From NCBI RefSeq assembly GCF_964019625.1, contig NZ_OZ026458.1, positions 620,001-684,000 of the forward strand: DNA of 64,000 bases, read 5' to 3'. Below are positions 51,029-61,349 of this stretch, one piece after another. Made by a program: the position numbers and the translations under genes. Positions within the stretch are counted from its first letter, which is position 1, and each line of letters opens with the position of its first letter. The notes under the pieces were generated by a model, which searched no databases, had not been told where the DNA came from, and worked only from the letters and a program-made list of their open reading frames with translations. Origin of the DNA: Spiroplasma endosymbiont of Diplazon laetatorius (GTDB taxonomy: Bacteria > Bacillota_I > Bacilli_A > Mycoplasmatales > Mycoplasmataceae).

Positions 51029-52983
51029 TATTGTTTTCTCCTTTTATCATAGATTTTATTTCTATCTTTTAATAATTGTTCAATGTGCTCTGCAAATTGA
51101 ATTTTTAATTCTTTATCATTTGTAGAATTCATTTTATCATTGAAGATTTTTATTTCATCTTCAATGTTATAAAGTTCTATTGCATCAAAACAATCTTCTA
51201 CACCTCTTGGTGAAAGTGTTTTTTGTAATGATGAGAAATGTCTATTTTTAATTTCATATATGTACTCACAATATTTTGTTCCAACTTCTTTTAAATCATT
51301 TGCGATTTGTTCTCAGTTATGACCAAAATATTTATTTTCTTTATATTGATCAATTATGAAGTTCAGTATTTTTTTAACTCCAACATTCTCAATTGTATTT
51401 ATTTTTTTCATTAATTCATCTTTTAATGAATCATCTTCTAATAAGTTTCAAATCAATGCAGCTTCTGCAAAGTTTTTTGAATTCTTAATGTTAATGTTTT
51501 GAACTTTTACTTCTGCAATTTTATTTTTCTTAACAGTTTCATAAGCATACTCTGGTATTTCAAAGTTAGACTCATCTTCGTTTACATAACTGTTCATCAT
51601 TCTATTTATGTACTCTTCATTATTATTTGAAAAGTCTTGAACATATTCTTCTTGATAAATGTTTTGTTCAACTTGAACTGGTGTTGGTTTTACTTTTCCC
51701 TTAGCTTGATCAAAGTTTTTTCTAATTGTACTTCTTTCAAGTTTTGTTATTTCACTTAAGTTCATAATTGTTGAATCAATTATGCTTTCGTTACTTTCAT
51801 ATTTTAATATTGAAATAACTTGTTCAACAAACTCACTTACTTTAATTGAGTTTGTTACATCTAAGTCTTTTGAAAAATATTTAGTTGCAAAGTTTGCAGG
51901 GTGAATTGAATTTTCAATCATTTGATTAATTAAATTCTTTTCTCCAGCTTTTACAAGTTCATCAGGATCTTTTCCTGTACTGTTTTCAATAATTGTTACA
52001 TCAATTCTTTTTTCTAATAAGAATTGAGAAATTTTCATAGCTGCATTTACTCCAGCTTTATCTCCGTCTAAAAATAATTTATATCTTTTAGCTACTTTTG
52101 AGAAAAGTCTTAAGTGATATTCACTCATACTTGTTCCCATGATTGCCACAGTATTTTTTATATCAATAGATTCTAAACTTATTACATCCATAAAACCTTC
52201 TAGAATAATAATTTCATTTTTTATTCTAGCTTCTTTTTTTGCATGATCAAAGTTATAAGCAAGTTGTGATTTTTTAAATATTAAACTCTCACTACTGTTT
52301 TTATATTTTGGAGATTCATTTGAATCAATTACTCTTCCAGAAAATCCAATTATATTTCCTTCTTCATCAGTTATTGGAAATATCAATCTATTTTCAAATG
52401 CACAATTATGGTCAATACCATTTTTATAAACTATTTGTGAATCAAAAATATCTTCTTTTGAAAATCCTAGTTTGATTAAGTAATCATAAACTTTTACTTT
52501 GTTAGGACAAAAACCTATTTTAAATCTTTCAATTTCTGCTTCAGTTATTTTTCTTTCTTTTAAATAATTTCTTGCATTAGTTGATAATGAAGAAATTAAT
52601 AATCCATTAAAGAAATCAGCTGCAGCTTTATTTATATTAAATAAAATACTTTCTTTTGAATTGTATTTAGGTTTATCTTCAAAATCTTTTAAGCCATCTA
52701 TTTTAATTTTTAAATCATTTGCAATTAAAGATAGAGCTTTAAAGAAAGTGGTGTTATTAAATTCTTGTACAAAGGTAATAACATTTCCACCAGTTCCACA
52801 AACAAAACATTTAAATATTTTTTTGTCTGGTGAAACATTCATTGAGGGATCTGAATCATCATGGAAAGGACAAACAGAAACATAGTTTCTTCCTTTCTTT
52901 TGAAGATCAATATACTTGCCAATTACATCAACGATGTTGGCTTTACTTAAAACTAGATCAATTTGTTGTTGTGAGATTGCCAA
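51028..52983 (-). CDS. dnaG: DNA primase
   Basis: 651 aa. The zinc-binding domain has CPFH...CFVCG (about 38-62), the TOPRIM core has ILEGFMDVISL and LFLDGDKAG, and the middle RNAP-basic part has NRLIFPITDEEGNIIGFSGR. A C-terminal helical domain, including TGA-Trp codons, should bind the replicative helicase. It makes RNA primers at the fork. It forms the glyS-dnaG-rpoD series, with a 16-nt gap after glyS. Confidence 0.95.
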
Positions 52984-52999
52984 GCTTACCCCTCCTTAC

Positions 53000-54367
53000 T
53001 TAAATTAGTTTTGTTAATAAGTATTCTTTAAGTTTTATAATTTCAATTCTTTCTTGTTCCATTGTGTCTCTGTTTCTTACAGTTACACAATTATCATTTT
53101 CAGTATCAAAGTCTACAGTTACACATAAAGGAGTACCAATTGCATCTTGTCTTCTGTAACGTTTTCCAATGTTTCCTGTTTCATCGAAAGTTGCATCAAA
53201 GTCTAATAATAATTCTTTGTAAAGTTCATTAGCTTTTTCTTTTTGTTGTTTTTGTAATGGCATAATAGCAACTGAGTATGGAGCAAGTTTGTAAGGAAGT
53301 TTCATTACAACTCTTTCACCATTTTCTAATTGTTCTTCTACATAACTTTGACAGAATATAGCCAATAATAATCTTTCAACTCCAACACTTGGTTCAATTA
53401 CGTGAGCTAAGTATTTTTCATTTGTTTCTGGATCTAAATAAGTTAAATCTTGTGAAGAATGAGTTTGATGTTGATTTAAATCAAAATCACTTCTATGAGC
53501 AATACCTCATAACTCTCCTCTTCCAAATGGGAAATCAAATTCTATATCAACTGTTCTTTTTGCATAGTGAGCTAATTCATCTTTGTCATGTTCTCTTATT
53601 GAATAGTTTTGTGTATCAATAAGAACAACTTTTTCTAAGAAGAATTTTACTCTTTCAAGTCAGTATTCAAATCAATCATTTGAATCATTTGGAGAGAAGA
53701 AGAATTCTAATTCCATTTGTTCAAATTCTCTTGTTCTAAAAATAAAGTTACCAGGAGTAATTTCATTTCTAAATGATTTACCTATTTGACCAATTCCAAA
53801 AGGAAGTTTTTTTCTTAAAGCTCTTTGAGAATTTTTGTATTGTACAAAAATACCTTGTGCTGTTTCTGGTCTCAAGTAAACTGTTGAAGCTTCATCTTCA
53901 ACTACACCTTGATTTGTTTTAAACATTAATGTGAATTGTCTAATATTTGTAAAATCATTAGCATCACATTTAGGACAATTAATACCTTTTTCCTTAATGA
54001 AGTTTTCTATTTCTTCATTAGTTCATCCCCCAACATTCATGTCAGTGAATTTCTCTTCAATTAATTTGTCTGCTCTAAAACGTGATTTACATTTTTTACA
54101 GTCAATTAATGGATCATTAAAGTTTCCTAAGTGACCTGAAGCTTGTCATACTTTAGGATTTAATATAATTGATGAATCCAAACCAATGTTATATTCATTT
54201 CTTCTAACAAAGAAGTCTCATCATAGTTTTTTTAATTTGTTTTTAACTTCAGCTCCTAATGGACCATAATCTCAAGAATTAGCAAGTCCACCATAGATTT
54301 CTGAACCTTGAAATACAAATCCTTGTGATTTCAAGTGCGAAATTAGTTTTTCTATTTCTACTTTCAT
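53000..54367 (-). CDS. glyS: glycyl-tRNA synthetase (dimeric class II)
   Basis: 455 aa, normal for the alpha2 type. ATG 54365-54367 has AGGAGAAAACT upstream. [12 protein letters not shown] and DYGPLG at the start, a zinc-like pair ([15 protein letters not shown]), motif 2 [25 protein letters not shown] and motif 3 [13 protein letters not shown] are all recognisable; the anticodon-binding domain closes the protein. A hairpin with T tail lies between recO and this gene. Confidence 0.94.
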
Positions 54368-54382
54368 AGTTTTCTCCTAGCA

Positions 54383-54470
54383 ATAAAAAATGCAAACTTC
54401 GAGTTTGCATATATCGAGATACTTAGCGATTTTCCTACATTAACGACACCTTGTCAATACACTATAAGTG
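54383..54470 (-). promoter_or_regulatory. glyS leader with terminator-like hairpin
   Basis: TGCAAACT-CGA-AGTTTGCATTTTTT (about 54385-54413) is a textbook terminator placed 20 nt before the glyS SD. Upstream on the minus strand are the hairpin ACACT-TAT-AGTGT, a GACA-AGG-TGTC stem and TTGACA (54452-54457) or TATAGT elements that could be promoter parts. No T-box consensus (TGGNACCGCG) is seen. Either recO ends here and glyS has a very short promoter, or this is an attenuator or small RNA. Confidence 0.5.
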
Positions 54471-55253
54471 TTATTTATATTTCTTAGCTTCTTTTTCGTT
54501 AACATTCAAAGCAACAGTGTCTTTTAAGAGTTTAATTGGTCCCATATAAAAACCAAGTGCATGTTCAAAATGATCAACTATTATATTGTGTAAAACTATT
54601 AAATCAGTGTAATGATACTTTTGTTCAACGTTAAAGTATATTGTTTTTCTGTTTATATTAGATAAAACCTTAATAAAAGATTCAGGTTGTACTTTTTCAC
54701 CAGGTCATAAACATCTAGCACAAATAAAGCCATTTTCAGTGTATTCAAATCTTACTATTGGAAAAGTAGATTTTTTACATCTAACACAACCTTTTATTCT
54801 AAATGGTTGAATTGATTCTTGGATTAAATAAGCTAGAAAAAATAAGTAGTTTATAAATGAGTTTCTATTATCATTTATATTTTCTAGACAAAATGTAAGC
54901 ATTTTAAATATCTTATAGTTCTTATTGCTTATTTGATCAATTTGATCTAATACTTTAAACATAATAGAACCATAAACATAGTTATTATAGTTTTGAGCTA
55001 TTTTAAAGTAATCTCTTTTTAAAACACCTGTTTTTAGTTTACTTAACTTATCTTCTCTTCTAGCTTTAAATATTTCAAAATCACTTAAACTAAAAGTTTG
55101 AATAGAATACTTATTTTTTGATGTTGATTTATTAACACCAGGAGCTATAAATGATGTTTTACCAAATTGCTTGCTAAAAACCTTAACAATTTTGGCATAA
55201 TCATCAAAATCTGTTGATTCCATAACTACAGCATTTATTTTTGTTGCTCCCAT
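54471..55253 (-). CDS. recO: DNA repair protein RecO
   Basis: 260 aa. The N-terminal OB-fold (AVVMESTDFDDYAKIVKVFSKQFGKTSFIAPGV), a helical core, and the zinc ribbon CVRCKKS...GFICARC (about 158-180) match RecO, which loads RecA and anneals strands with RecR. It follows era by 9 nt with the SD AGGTGAAAT. Confidence 0.88.
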
Positions 55254-55262
55254 TTATTTCAC

Positions 55263-56165
55263 CTAATAACTATCTTTATCGTATCCTAATTGTTTTATTA
55301 ATGAAGCAGATCTTCTTCATTTTTCTTTTGTTTTAACAAAAAGTTCTAAATAGAATTGTTTATCAAATAAAGCTTCTAATTTTTCTCTTGATTTAATACC
55401 AATTGATTTTATTTTAGCCCCTTTATTTCCAATAATTATTCCCTTTTGACTTTGTTTTTCACATATTATTGAAGCTATGACTTTAATAATATCTTTTTTC
55501 TCTTCAAATTTGTCTATTAAAATAGCAACTGAATGAGGTATTTCTTGTTCTGTTTGTAAAAGAATTTCTTCACGAATAATTTCTCTTATTAAAAAACGTT
55601 CTGGTTGGTCTGTGAATGTTTCATCAGGATAAAATTTAATACCAGTTTCTGGTAAAGTATTTTTAATTTCATCTAAAAGAACTTGTAAATTACTTCCCAT
55701 TGTAGATGAAACTGTTGAGATTTTTTCAAATTTAAAATCTTGTTGTTTTCATTCTTTTATTCTAGTTTCTAATCTTTCGTTATTTACTAAATCGCTTTTA
55801 GTAATAACTAAAAATACAGGAACATCTCTTTCTTTTAAAGCATTTAAAATGAATTTGTCATTATCTCCAATAAATTCATCTGCAGGAGCTAAGAATAAAA
55901 TAATATCTACTCCTTTTGTTGATGAAAGAGCTACTTTATTCATAAATCTTCCTAATTCGTGTTGTGCTTTGTGAACACCTGGAGTGTCAACAAAAATATA
56001 TTGAGCATCATCATGAGTCAATATTCCATTTATTCTGTTTCTAGTAGTTTGAGCTTTGTCTGTAACAATAGAAACTTTTTTTTCTAATAAAGTATTTAGT
56101 AAAGTTGATTTACCAACATTAGGTCTACCAATAATACTAATAAATCCTGATCTAATTTTTTCCAA
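55263..56165 (-). CDS. era: GTPase Era
   Basis: 300 aa. G1 GRPNVGKST (about 13-21), the G2 region QTTRNRINGI, G3 DTPGVH, G4 TKSDLV and G5-like STVSS precede a C-terminal KH domain (KQSQKGIIIGNKGAKIKSIG). It acts in 30S ribosome assembly by binding the 16S rRNA 3' end. It heads the era-recO pair. Confidence 0.95.
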
Positions 56166-56176
56166 TTTTTTATCTC

Positions 56177-57325
56177 CTAAACAGTATCTTCTGATTCTTT
56201 TATTTTTTCTTCGTTATCTCTTTCTTCTAAATATTGTTCAAAGTCATCTTCTCCCTCGAACATATTTAAAACAACTGCCTTTATTTCTTCTCTATCTTTT
56301 ATTGTTCAAGTATATCTTATAGCAGAGTTCATAGAAAGAACTCAAGGTATAAGCATGATTAAATATAAGTAGAAGTATCATAATCCACTTTGTCATGCAA
56401 CATTTTGGACCATATAAAGTCCATAAGTTATAAAACCAAATAAGAATATTTGATTTGTTCAATAGAAAAATAAACTTCAACTATTGTATGGTACTACATA
56501 TGCAGATAAAAAGATAATATATCCAGCAACAAGTATGACATATTTTGCAGCATTGAAATCTGTTCTTGCAAAAATATCCATTAAATGAAATACACTAGCT
56601 GTAAGTATTAAGAATCAACCTGTTGTTATCATTAATTTTCTTGCTTTAATTTCACCTGGTGTTACTCAAGTTTTAAATATAAATCCGTTTTCTCTATCTT
56701 CTGTTTTTCTATAACGTTCAACTCTCATTCATTCTCTATTTCACATGTTTACATCATAAAATATTGATTTTAAAGGTAAATAAGAGAAAATAGCTACAAA
56801 TATAGCAAATATTCATATTCATTGAGTTCTTAAAACAGTAAGCATTTCAGAAATATCACTGAATTTATGTAAAAGACCAACTCAGTCTAATACAAATAAG
56901 AAACTTCCGTAAAGCAGTGCTTCGGATATATATAAAGTATTAAAAATAGCTGTAAATATTGTCGTTCCCTTGGACATAGTCATATTTAACATAACTATCA
57001 AAACACAAGACATAATGAAAACATGATAAATTTGAATAGCCATAAATGTATTTAAAACATTTATTTGATCTTGATACAATCAAAGTTCTTCTGGATTAAT
57101 AGCATTTACAGGATCATTCATATGTGATTGAACAATTAATCTTGCATAAAGAAAAAATGCTATTCATATTGCTTGGATAGGCATTGTATATACAACTTTA
57201 CAACAAGCTCTTAATCTAGAAATATAATCACCTTCTGAAACCATCTTTACATGTTGAGATCTTAAAAATCTCTTTGTAAATGTTTCACCAAGTTTACCTT
57301 TTACAAGCAAGCTAGTTTTTTTCAT
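56177..57325 (-). CDS. multi-pass membrane protein
   Basis: 382 aa with numerous TGA-Trp codons. The N-terminus is basic (KKTSLLVKGKLGETFTKRFLR). About seven to eight hydrophobic helices are spread from residue 45 to 340, and the tail is acidic (EGEDDFEQYLEERDNEEK). No transporter motif is recognised. It lies 32 nt after a second membrane protein gene and just before era. Confidence 0.6.
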
Positions 57326-57357
57326 GTTTTCACCACCTTTTCAATTAAATACAATTA

Positions 57358-58029
57358 CTATTTAAAGAATATATTAATAACTATTAAGAAGAATCCTACA
57401 AAAGGAGCTCCACAAGATATTCAATAAACAAGTTTATAGTCTTTTCAAACCTTTTCTTTCTTGGTTAAATTTATTTGCCTAACTTCATCATTAATTACTG
57501 TTTTTACTTTTGTAAATTCACTGTATTTTGTAAGTACAGAAATACCTGCAGAACATACAAATAAAACTCAAATTGAAACTATTCCAGATTCAGGTTTCAT
57601 TTTTGTCATATCAAATAATCATTCAAATAAATCTGCATAAGAACCACCAACAATAACTAATAAAGTTATTATTCAAACTCAAGTGTGTAATCAAGCTTTT
57701 TTTCTAATAGAGTTATGGATATGTCTTTTTGCAAATAATTCATTAAAGTATCAAACTACTTCTCTAGAGTTATATTCCATAGCTCCTCTAAAGATTGTTT
57801 TTGCATAATCTATATCTGTATAAAGTTTTCTTTTATTAACACCAGTTAATTTAGATATTTTTAAGTCATATTTCATTTTTTCAAATAACTTTTCTCCATC
57901 AACTCTAGTGTGGAGTCTTTGATTTAATATTTTTCTCTGTATTCCAGAAAAAATTAGAGGAGAAATTACTATTATTACTAAACCAATTGCTGCTAGCACA
58001 TCAGTTACTATAGTTTGAAGTGTTATCAT
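57358..58029 (-). CDS. membrane protein with three helices
   Basis: 223 aa. Helix one at about 9-30 (VLAAIGLVIIVISPLIFSGI), a basic cytosolic segment (about 31-115), then helices at about 118-138, 148-168 and 198-222. TGA-Trp codons are frequent. Not recognised; probably co-transcribed with the 382-aa membrane protein that follows. Confidence 0.6.
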
Positions 58030-58061
58030 ATTCTTTTCTCCTTTTAATCTCTAAAATTATA

Positions 58062-58091
58062 TAAAAAAACTAGGTAAAAACCTAGTTTTGT
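58062..58091 (-). terminator. hairpin terminator
   Basis: AAACTAGGT-AAAA-ACCTAGTTTT, at the end of the 243-aa gene. Confidence 0.85.
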
Positions 58092-58822
58092 TACATATAA
58101 TTTTCTTCAATAAACTTGTGGTATTCTTTTGATTTAACAATTCAAAAGTTTGTAAGTGTTTTGAAGTATTCACATTCCATTCATTCAGATTTTTTTGTTC
58201 TCATAATTTCACCATATAACAAGTTTGATATAGGAAACATTTCAAGCATTTCAAAATATCTATTTGGGAATGAAACTGCAGGTCCAAAATTATTGAATAT
58301 TAAAACCATTTGCATAAAGAATCAACAGAATAATTGTGTATTAGAACCAAAAGTACCTTTTACATAATTTTCATGTATAAAAGCTGAAATTTCAGTAATG
58401 ATTTCATCAGGTGTTTTTAAACCTTCTAACTTCATTAACATTTCACGCATTGCTTTATATACATCATTATCTTCACTTTTATCTGAAAATAAATCATAGA
58501 CACTGGCGTCTTTATTTAAAATTAAATAAAGATCTTTATAGTCAGAAACATGACAATGAGGGTAATCTCATCCATTTTCTTCCATTTCTTTAACTTTTGC
58601 TAAAATTATTCTTCTCACTTCAATTCAAGCATCAACTAACATTATTGTATTTTGATTCTTGATTTTAACTATTTCTTCTTCATCAAAGCCTAAAACTTTT
58701 GATTCAATATAAGTATAAACTTCAGCTAGAGAACAATCCCCACCCATAAGTTTTAAACAGTTAAATGTATGATCGGCCCCTACTCCGATTCAAAAATTAT
58801 CGTTTTCATAAAATTTTTTCAT
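58091..58822 (-). CDS. hypothetical protein, paralogue A
   Basis: 243 aa, opening MKKFYENDNFWIGVGADHTFN. It shares FY-ND-FW----GAD and length with the next upstream gene, so the two arose by duplication. It is acidic with many aromatic residues and no membrane segment. Family unknown. Its ATG lies 17 nt after the stop of paralogue B. Confidence 0.6.
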
Positions 58823-58839
58823 AATAAGCACACTTCCTT

Positions 58840-59559
58840 TTAAACAGAATATCTTTCTTTATCATAATGAGAAAATTGTTCTATTTTATCTTTAAACATT
58901 GATACAAGTTGTCTAAATTCTTTACACAACGCAAAATTTTTTGAGTTATTAGTTTTTGCATATACAATTACTTTTTGATGTAATTCAATAACAGCTTCAA
59001 GTTCTAATCTATCTTCAAACACAACAATACCGTGTCCCCTTGATATCATAGCTGTTTCGACCAATCAAAATAAATATTTAAAAGTCATATCCCCTAAGTA
59101 ATCATGAGCAGTTAAATCATATGCTGCTGCTAGTAAATATTCAATAAGCGAATCGAAAGTTTCCACAATGGTCAATTTAGAAATTATTCGTTCCAATTTT
59201 GTTAAAAATTCTCTACTATTTTCACTATAACCTTTAAACATTTCAACATATTTAGCTTCAGGATCAATTAATTTGTAAAGAGCTACAAATTCATCTAACA
59301 GAAGAACATCAACTCTTCTTGAAAATTTCTTTTCAAATTCTTTTATTTTTAAGACCATATCTCTAACTATGTTTCAAGCTTTAATATAATTTATAACTTC
59401 TTGTCCGAAATCATCAACAGCTTCTGGATCCAAATATTCTTTTTCGGCCATAAGCTCAAATATCTCGTCTTTAGATGTTTTGACATTAATCCAATTAAGA
59501 AACGAAGTTAAATAATCGGCACCCTTTTCATTTCAAAAATCATCATTTCTATAAAACAC
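58840..59559 (-). CDS. hypothetical protein, paralogue B
   Basis: 239 aa from GTG 59557-59559, with AGGGGTG just upstream; it opens MFYRNDDFWNEKGADYL. Soluble, acidic and helical, with TGA-Trp codons. Same family as paralogue A. It follows cdd by 11 nt, within an operon that also includes dgkA and ybeY. Confidence 0.6.
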
Positions 59560-59570
59560 TTTGACACCCC

Positions 59571-59981
59571 TTAATCGTTTATGTTTTTACTTGTAAATGC
59601 ATATGGTAAAAAGTCTTTTACCTCAAATGAATCAATAAATTCATTTTTATTATAAACCCAAACTTCTTGATTTTCTAAAAGTAATTCAAAAAGTGTTTGT
59701 CTACAAGTACCACAAGGTGATCCAAATCCTTCTGAATCAGTATATAAAGCAACAAGTTCAACATCATTTTTGTTGTAACCTTGAGCTATCATTTGTGGAA
59801 GTGCTGATCTTTCAGCACATATTGTTGGATTATATGCTGCATTTTCAACATTAACCCCTTTTATTGTGTGTCCATCTTTTAAGTAAACTATACAAGAAAC
59901 TCTAAAGTTTGAGTAAGGAGCATAGGCTCTTTCTCTAAGTTCTTTTAAGTCTTCAAATACTTTGTTTTTATCTAAATTCAT
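59571..59981 (-). CDS. cdd: cytidine deaminase
   Basis: 136 aa from ATG 59979-59981 (SD GAGGATATTAAAA); a start five codons earlier is less likely. Zinc motifs: NVENAAYNPTICAERSA (Cys and catalytic Glu) and SPCGTCRQTL. Pyrimidine salvage enzyme. It follows dgkA. Confidence 0.93.
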   Translation of the reverse strand: MNLDKNKVFEDLKELRERAYAPYSNFRVSCIVYLKDGHTIKGVNVENAAYNPTICAERSALPQMIAQGYNKNDVELVALYTDSEGFGSPCGTCRQTLFELLLENQEVWVYNKNEFIDSFEVKDFLPYAFTSKNIND

Positions 59982-59995
59982 TTTTAATATCCTCA

Positions 59996-60406
59996 CTAAC
60001 TAAATAGTTGACCTATAGTCTCTATTAGTTTGGGTAAATATATAAGAAATCCGATAACAACTGATAACAATGCATTAATAATACTTGCTGCTGCACAGAT
60101 ATCTTTTATTTTCTTGGCTTGGATATTATATTCAAAACTTAATAAATCAACGAAGTTTTCAATTGAAGTATTAACAAATTCAAAACCAGTTAAAACACCA
60201 ATTGTAAGTATCACTATTGATCACTCAATAGTGCTTAAACCTATTCAAATACCTAAACCAATTGCAAAGATAACTATTATTAAATAAACAATTAAAGTAG
60301 ATTCTTCTTTAAAAGCAGTAAATATACCTCTTGCTGCATTAGCAAATTTGTTCTTTACTCTCGTACCAACTTTAGTCTTTTTCTTAATGTCGTTTTTCTT
60401 TGCCAT
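59996..60406 (-). CDS. dgkA: undecaprenol/diacylglycerol kinase family protein
   Basis: 136 aa. A basic N-terminus (KKNDIKKKTKVGTRVKNKF) precedes ARGIFTAFKEE and three helices. GFEFVNTSIENFVDLL carries the E-xx-NT-x-IE-xx-VD active-site motif. It phosphorylates membrane lipids; in wall-less Mollicutes, diacylglycerol is the more likely substrate. It usually neighbours ybeY and cdd, as here. Confidence 0.85.
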
Positions 60407-60472
60407 ATAGTTACACCTTTTTTTCTGCTCTATTATTATACTTTAATTAACTTTTAATTTGCAAGTTATAAA

Positions 60473-60498
60473 AAAATGCCTAATAAGGCATTTTATAT
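60473..60498 (-). terminator. small hairpin at the ybeY end
   Basis: AAAATGCCT-AAT-AAGGCATTTT overlaps the stop codon of ybeY on the minus strand. Confidence 0.7.
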
Positions 60499-60953
60499 AC
60501 TATATTTTGCTTTTCTAAAATAGAATCTGTTAAAGAAAACATTTCATCAGCTTCTTTTTCATTTGTTTCATGGTCATATCCAAGAATATGCAATAATCCG
60601 TGAACAAATAATCAAGCCATTTCTTCTTTGATTGTATGATTATATTTTTGAGCCTTATTGTTTGCTTCACTAAATGTTATGAAAATATCTCCAATTTCTC
60701 TAAAATCTAATTGTTCATAAATACCAAAATCATCGTCTATTGGAAAAGAAATAACATCTCCAACATAATCTTTTTGTCTATATTCATTATTAATAGCTCT
60801 TGATTTAGCTTCATCTATAAAATTAACAGATAAACTAAGACTTTGATCTATTTTAAGAACTTCTTTTGTTGAAGTTAATAAATTATAGTAAAGTTCTTCA
60901 TATTCTTTTAATTGTTCTTGGGTTTCATAAACAAAGTCTAGTGAATCATTCAT
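60480..60953 (-). CDS. ybeY: endoribonuclease YbeY (rRNA maturation factor)
   Basis: 157 aa. The zinc motif HGLLHILGYDH (about 118-128), with GDVISFP (about 65-71) and GDIFIT, identifies YbeY, a single-strand RNase for 16S 3'-end processing and 70S quality control. One TGA-Trp precedes the motif. Confidence 0.93.
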
Positions 60954-60971
60954 AGTTATCTCCTATTTAAT

Positions 60972-61349
60972 CTAGAAAATATTTGATAAAAGATAAGATA
61001 AAAGAGATATCTTTTCTCCATATATCAATACATGGTTTACTGGATATTTAATGCTTCCAATATTGTTTATTCCAATTTTTATTAATGAATTAGAATACTC
61101 AAGTTTAGAAGAGTCCACAAACATGTTTCCTTGATTAGTTTCTAAAATTATATAATCAATTAAACTGATATTCAAATTTTTATCACTTAACAAATAAAGA
61201 TCTGTATTAACTATTCCATTATCATCAATATATTCTTGTAAATATAATGAACCTAAAAATACTTGCTGTTTTTTTATTACACATAAAATAATAATTACAA
61301 AAATAAGAGATATTAAAAGTATATATAAAGTTTTTATATCTTTTTTCAT
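60972..61349 (-). CDS. membrane-anchored accessory protein of the ABC exporter
   Basis: 125 aa with one N-terminal helix (LYILLISLIFVIIILCVI) and a beta-like extracytoplasmic part (YLLSDKNLNISLIDYIILETNQGN, PVNHVLIYGEK). The ATG overlaps the end of the exporter gene, so it is coupled. It resembles a very short adaptor (HlyD-like) but lacks the long helical hairpin; the role is inferred from position only. Confidence 0.5.
   Translation of the reverse strand: MKKDIKTLYILLISLIFVIIILCVIKKQQVFLGSLYLQEYIDDNGIVNTDLYLLSDKNLNISLIDYIILETNQGNMFVDSSKLEYSNSLIKIGINNIGSIKYPVNHVLIYGEKISLLSYLLSNIF

Noticed and set aside
54383-54470. T-box riboswitch for glycine
   Set aside because: The TGGNACCGCG antiterminator core and specifier-loop features were not found.
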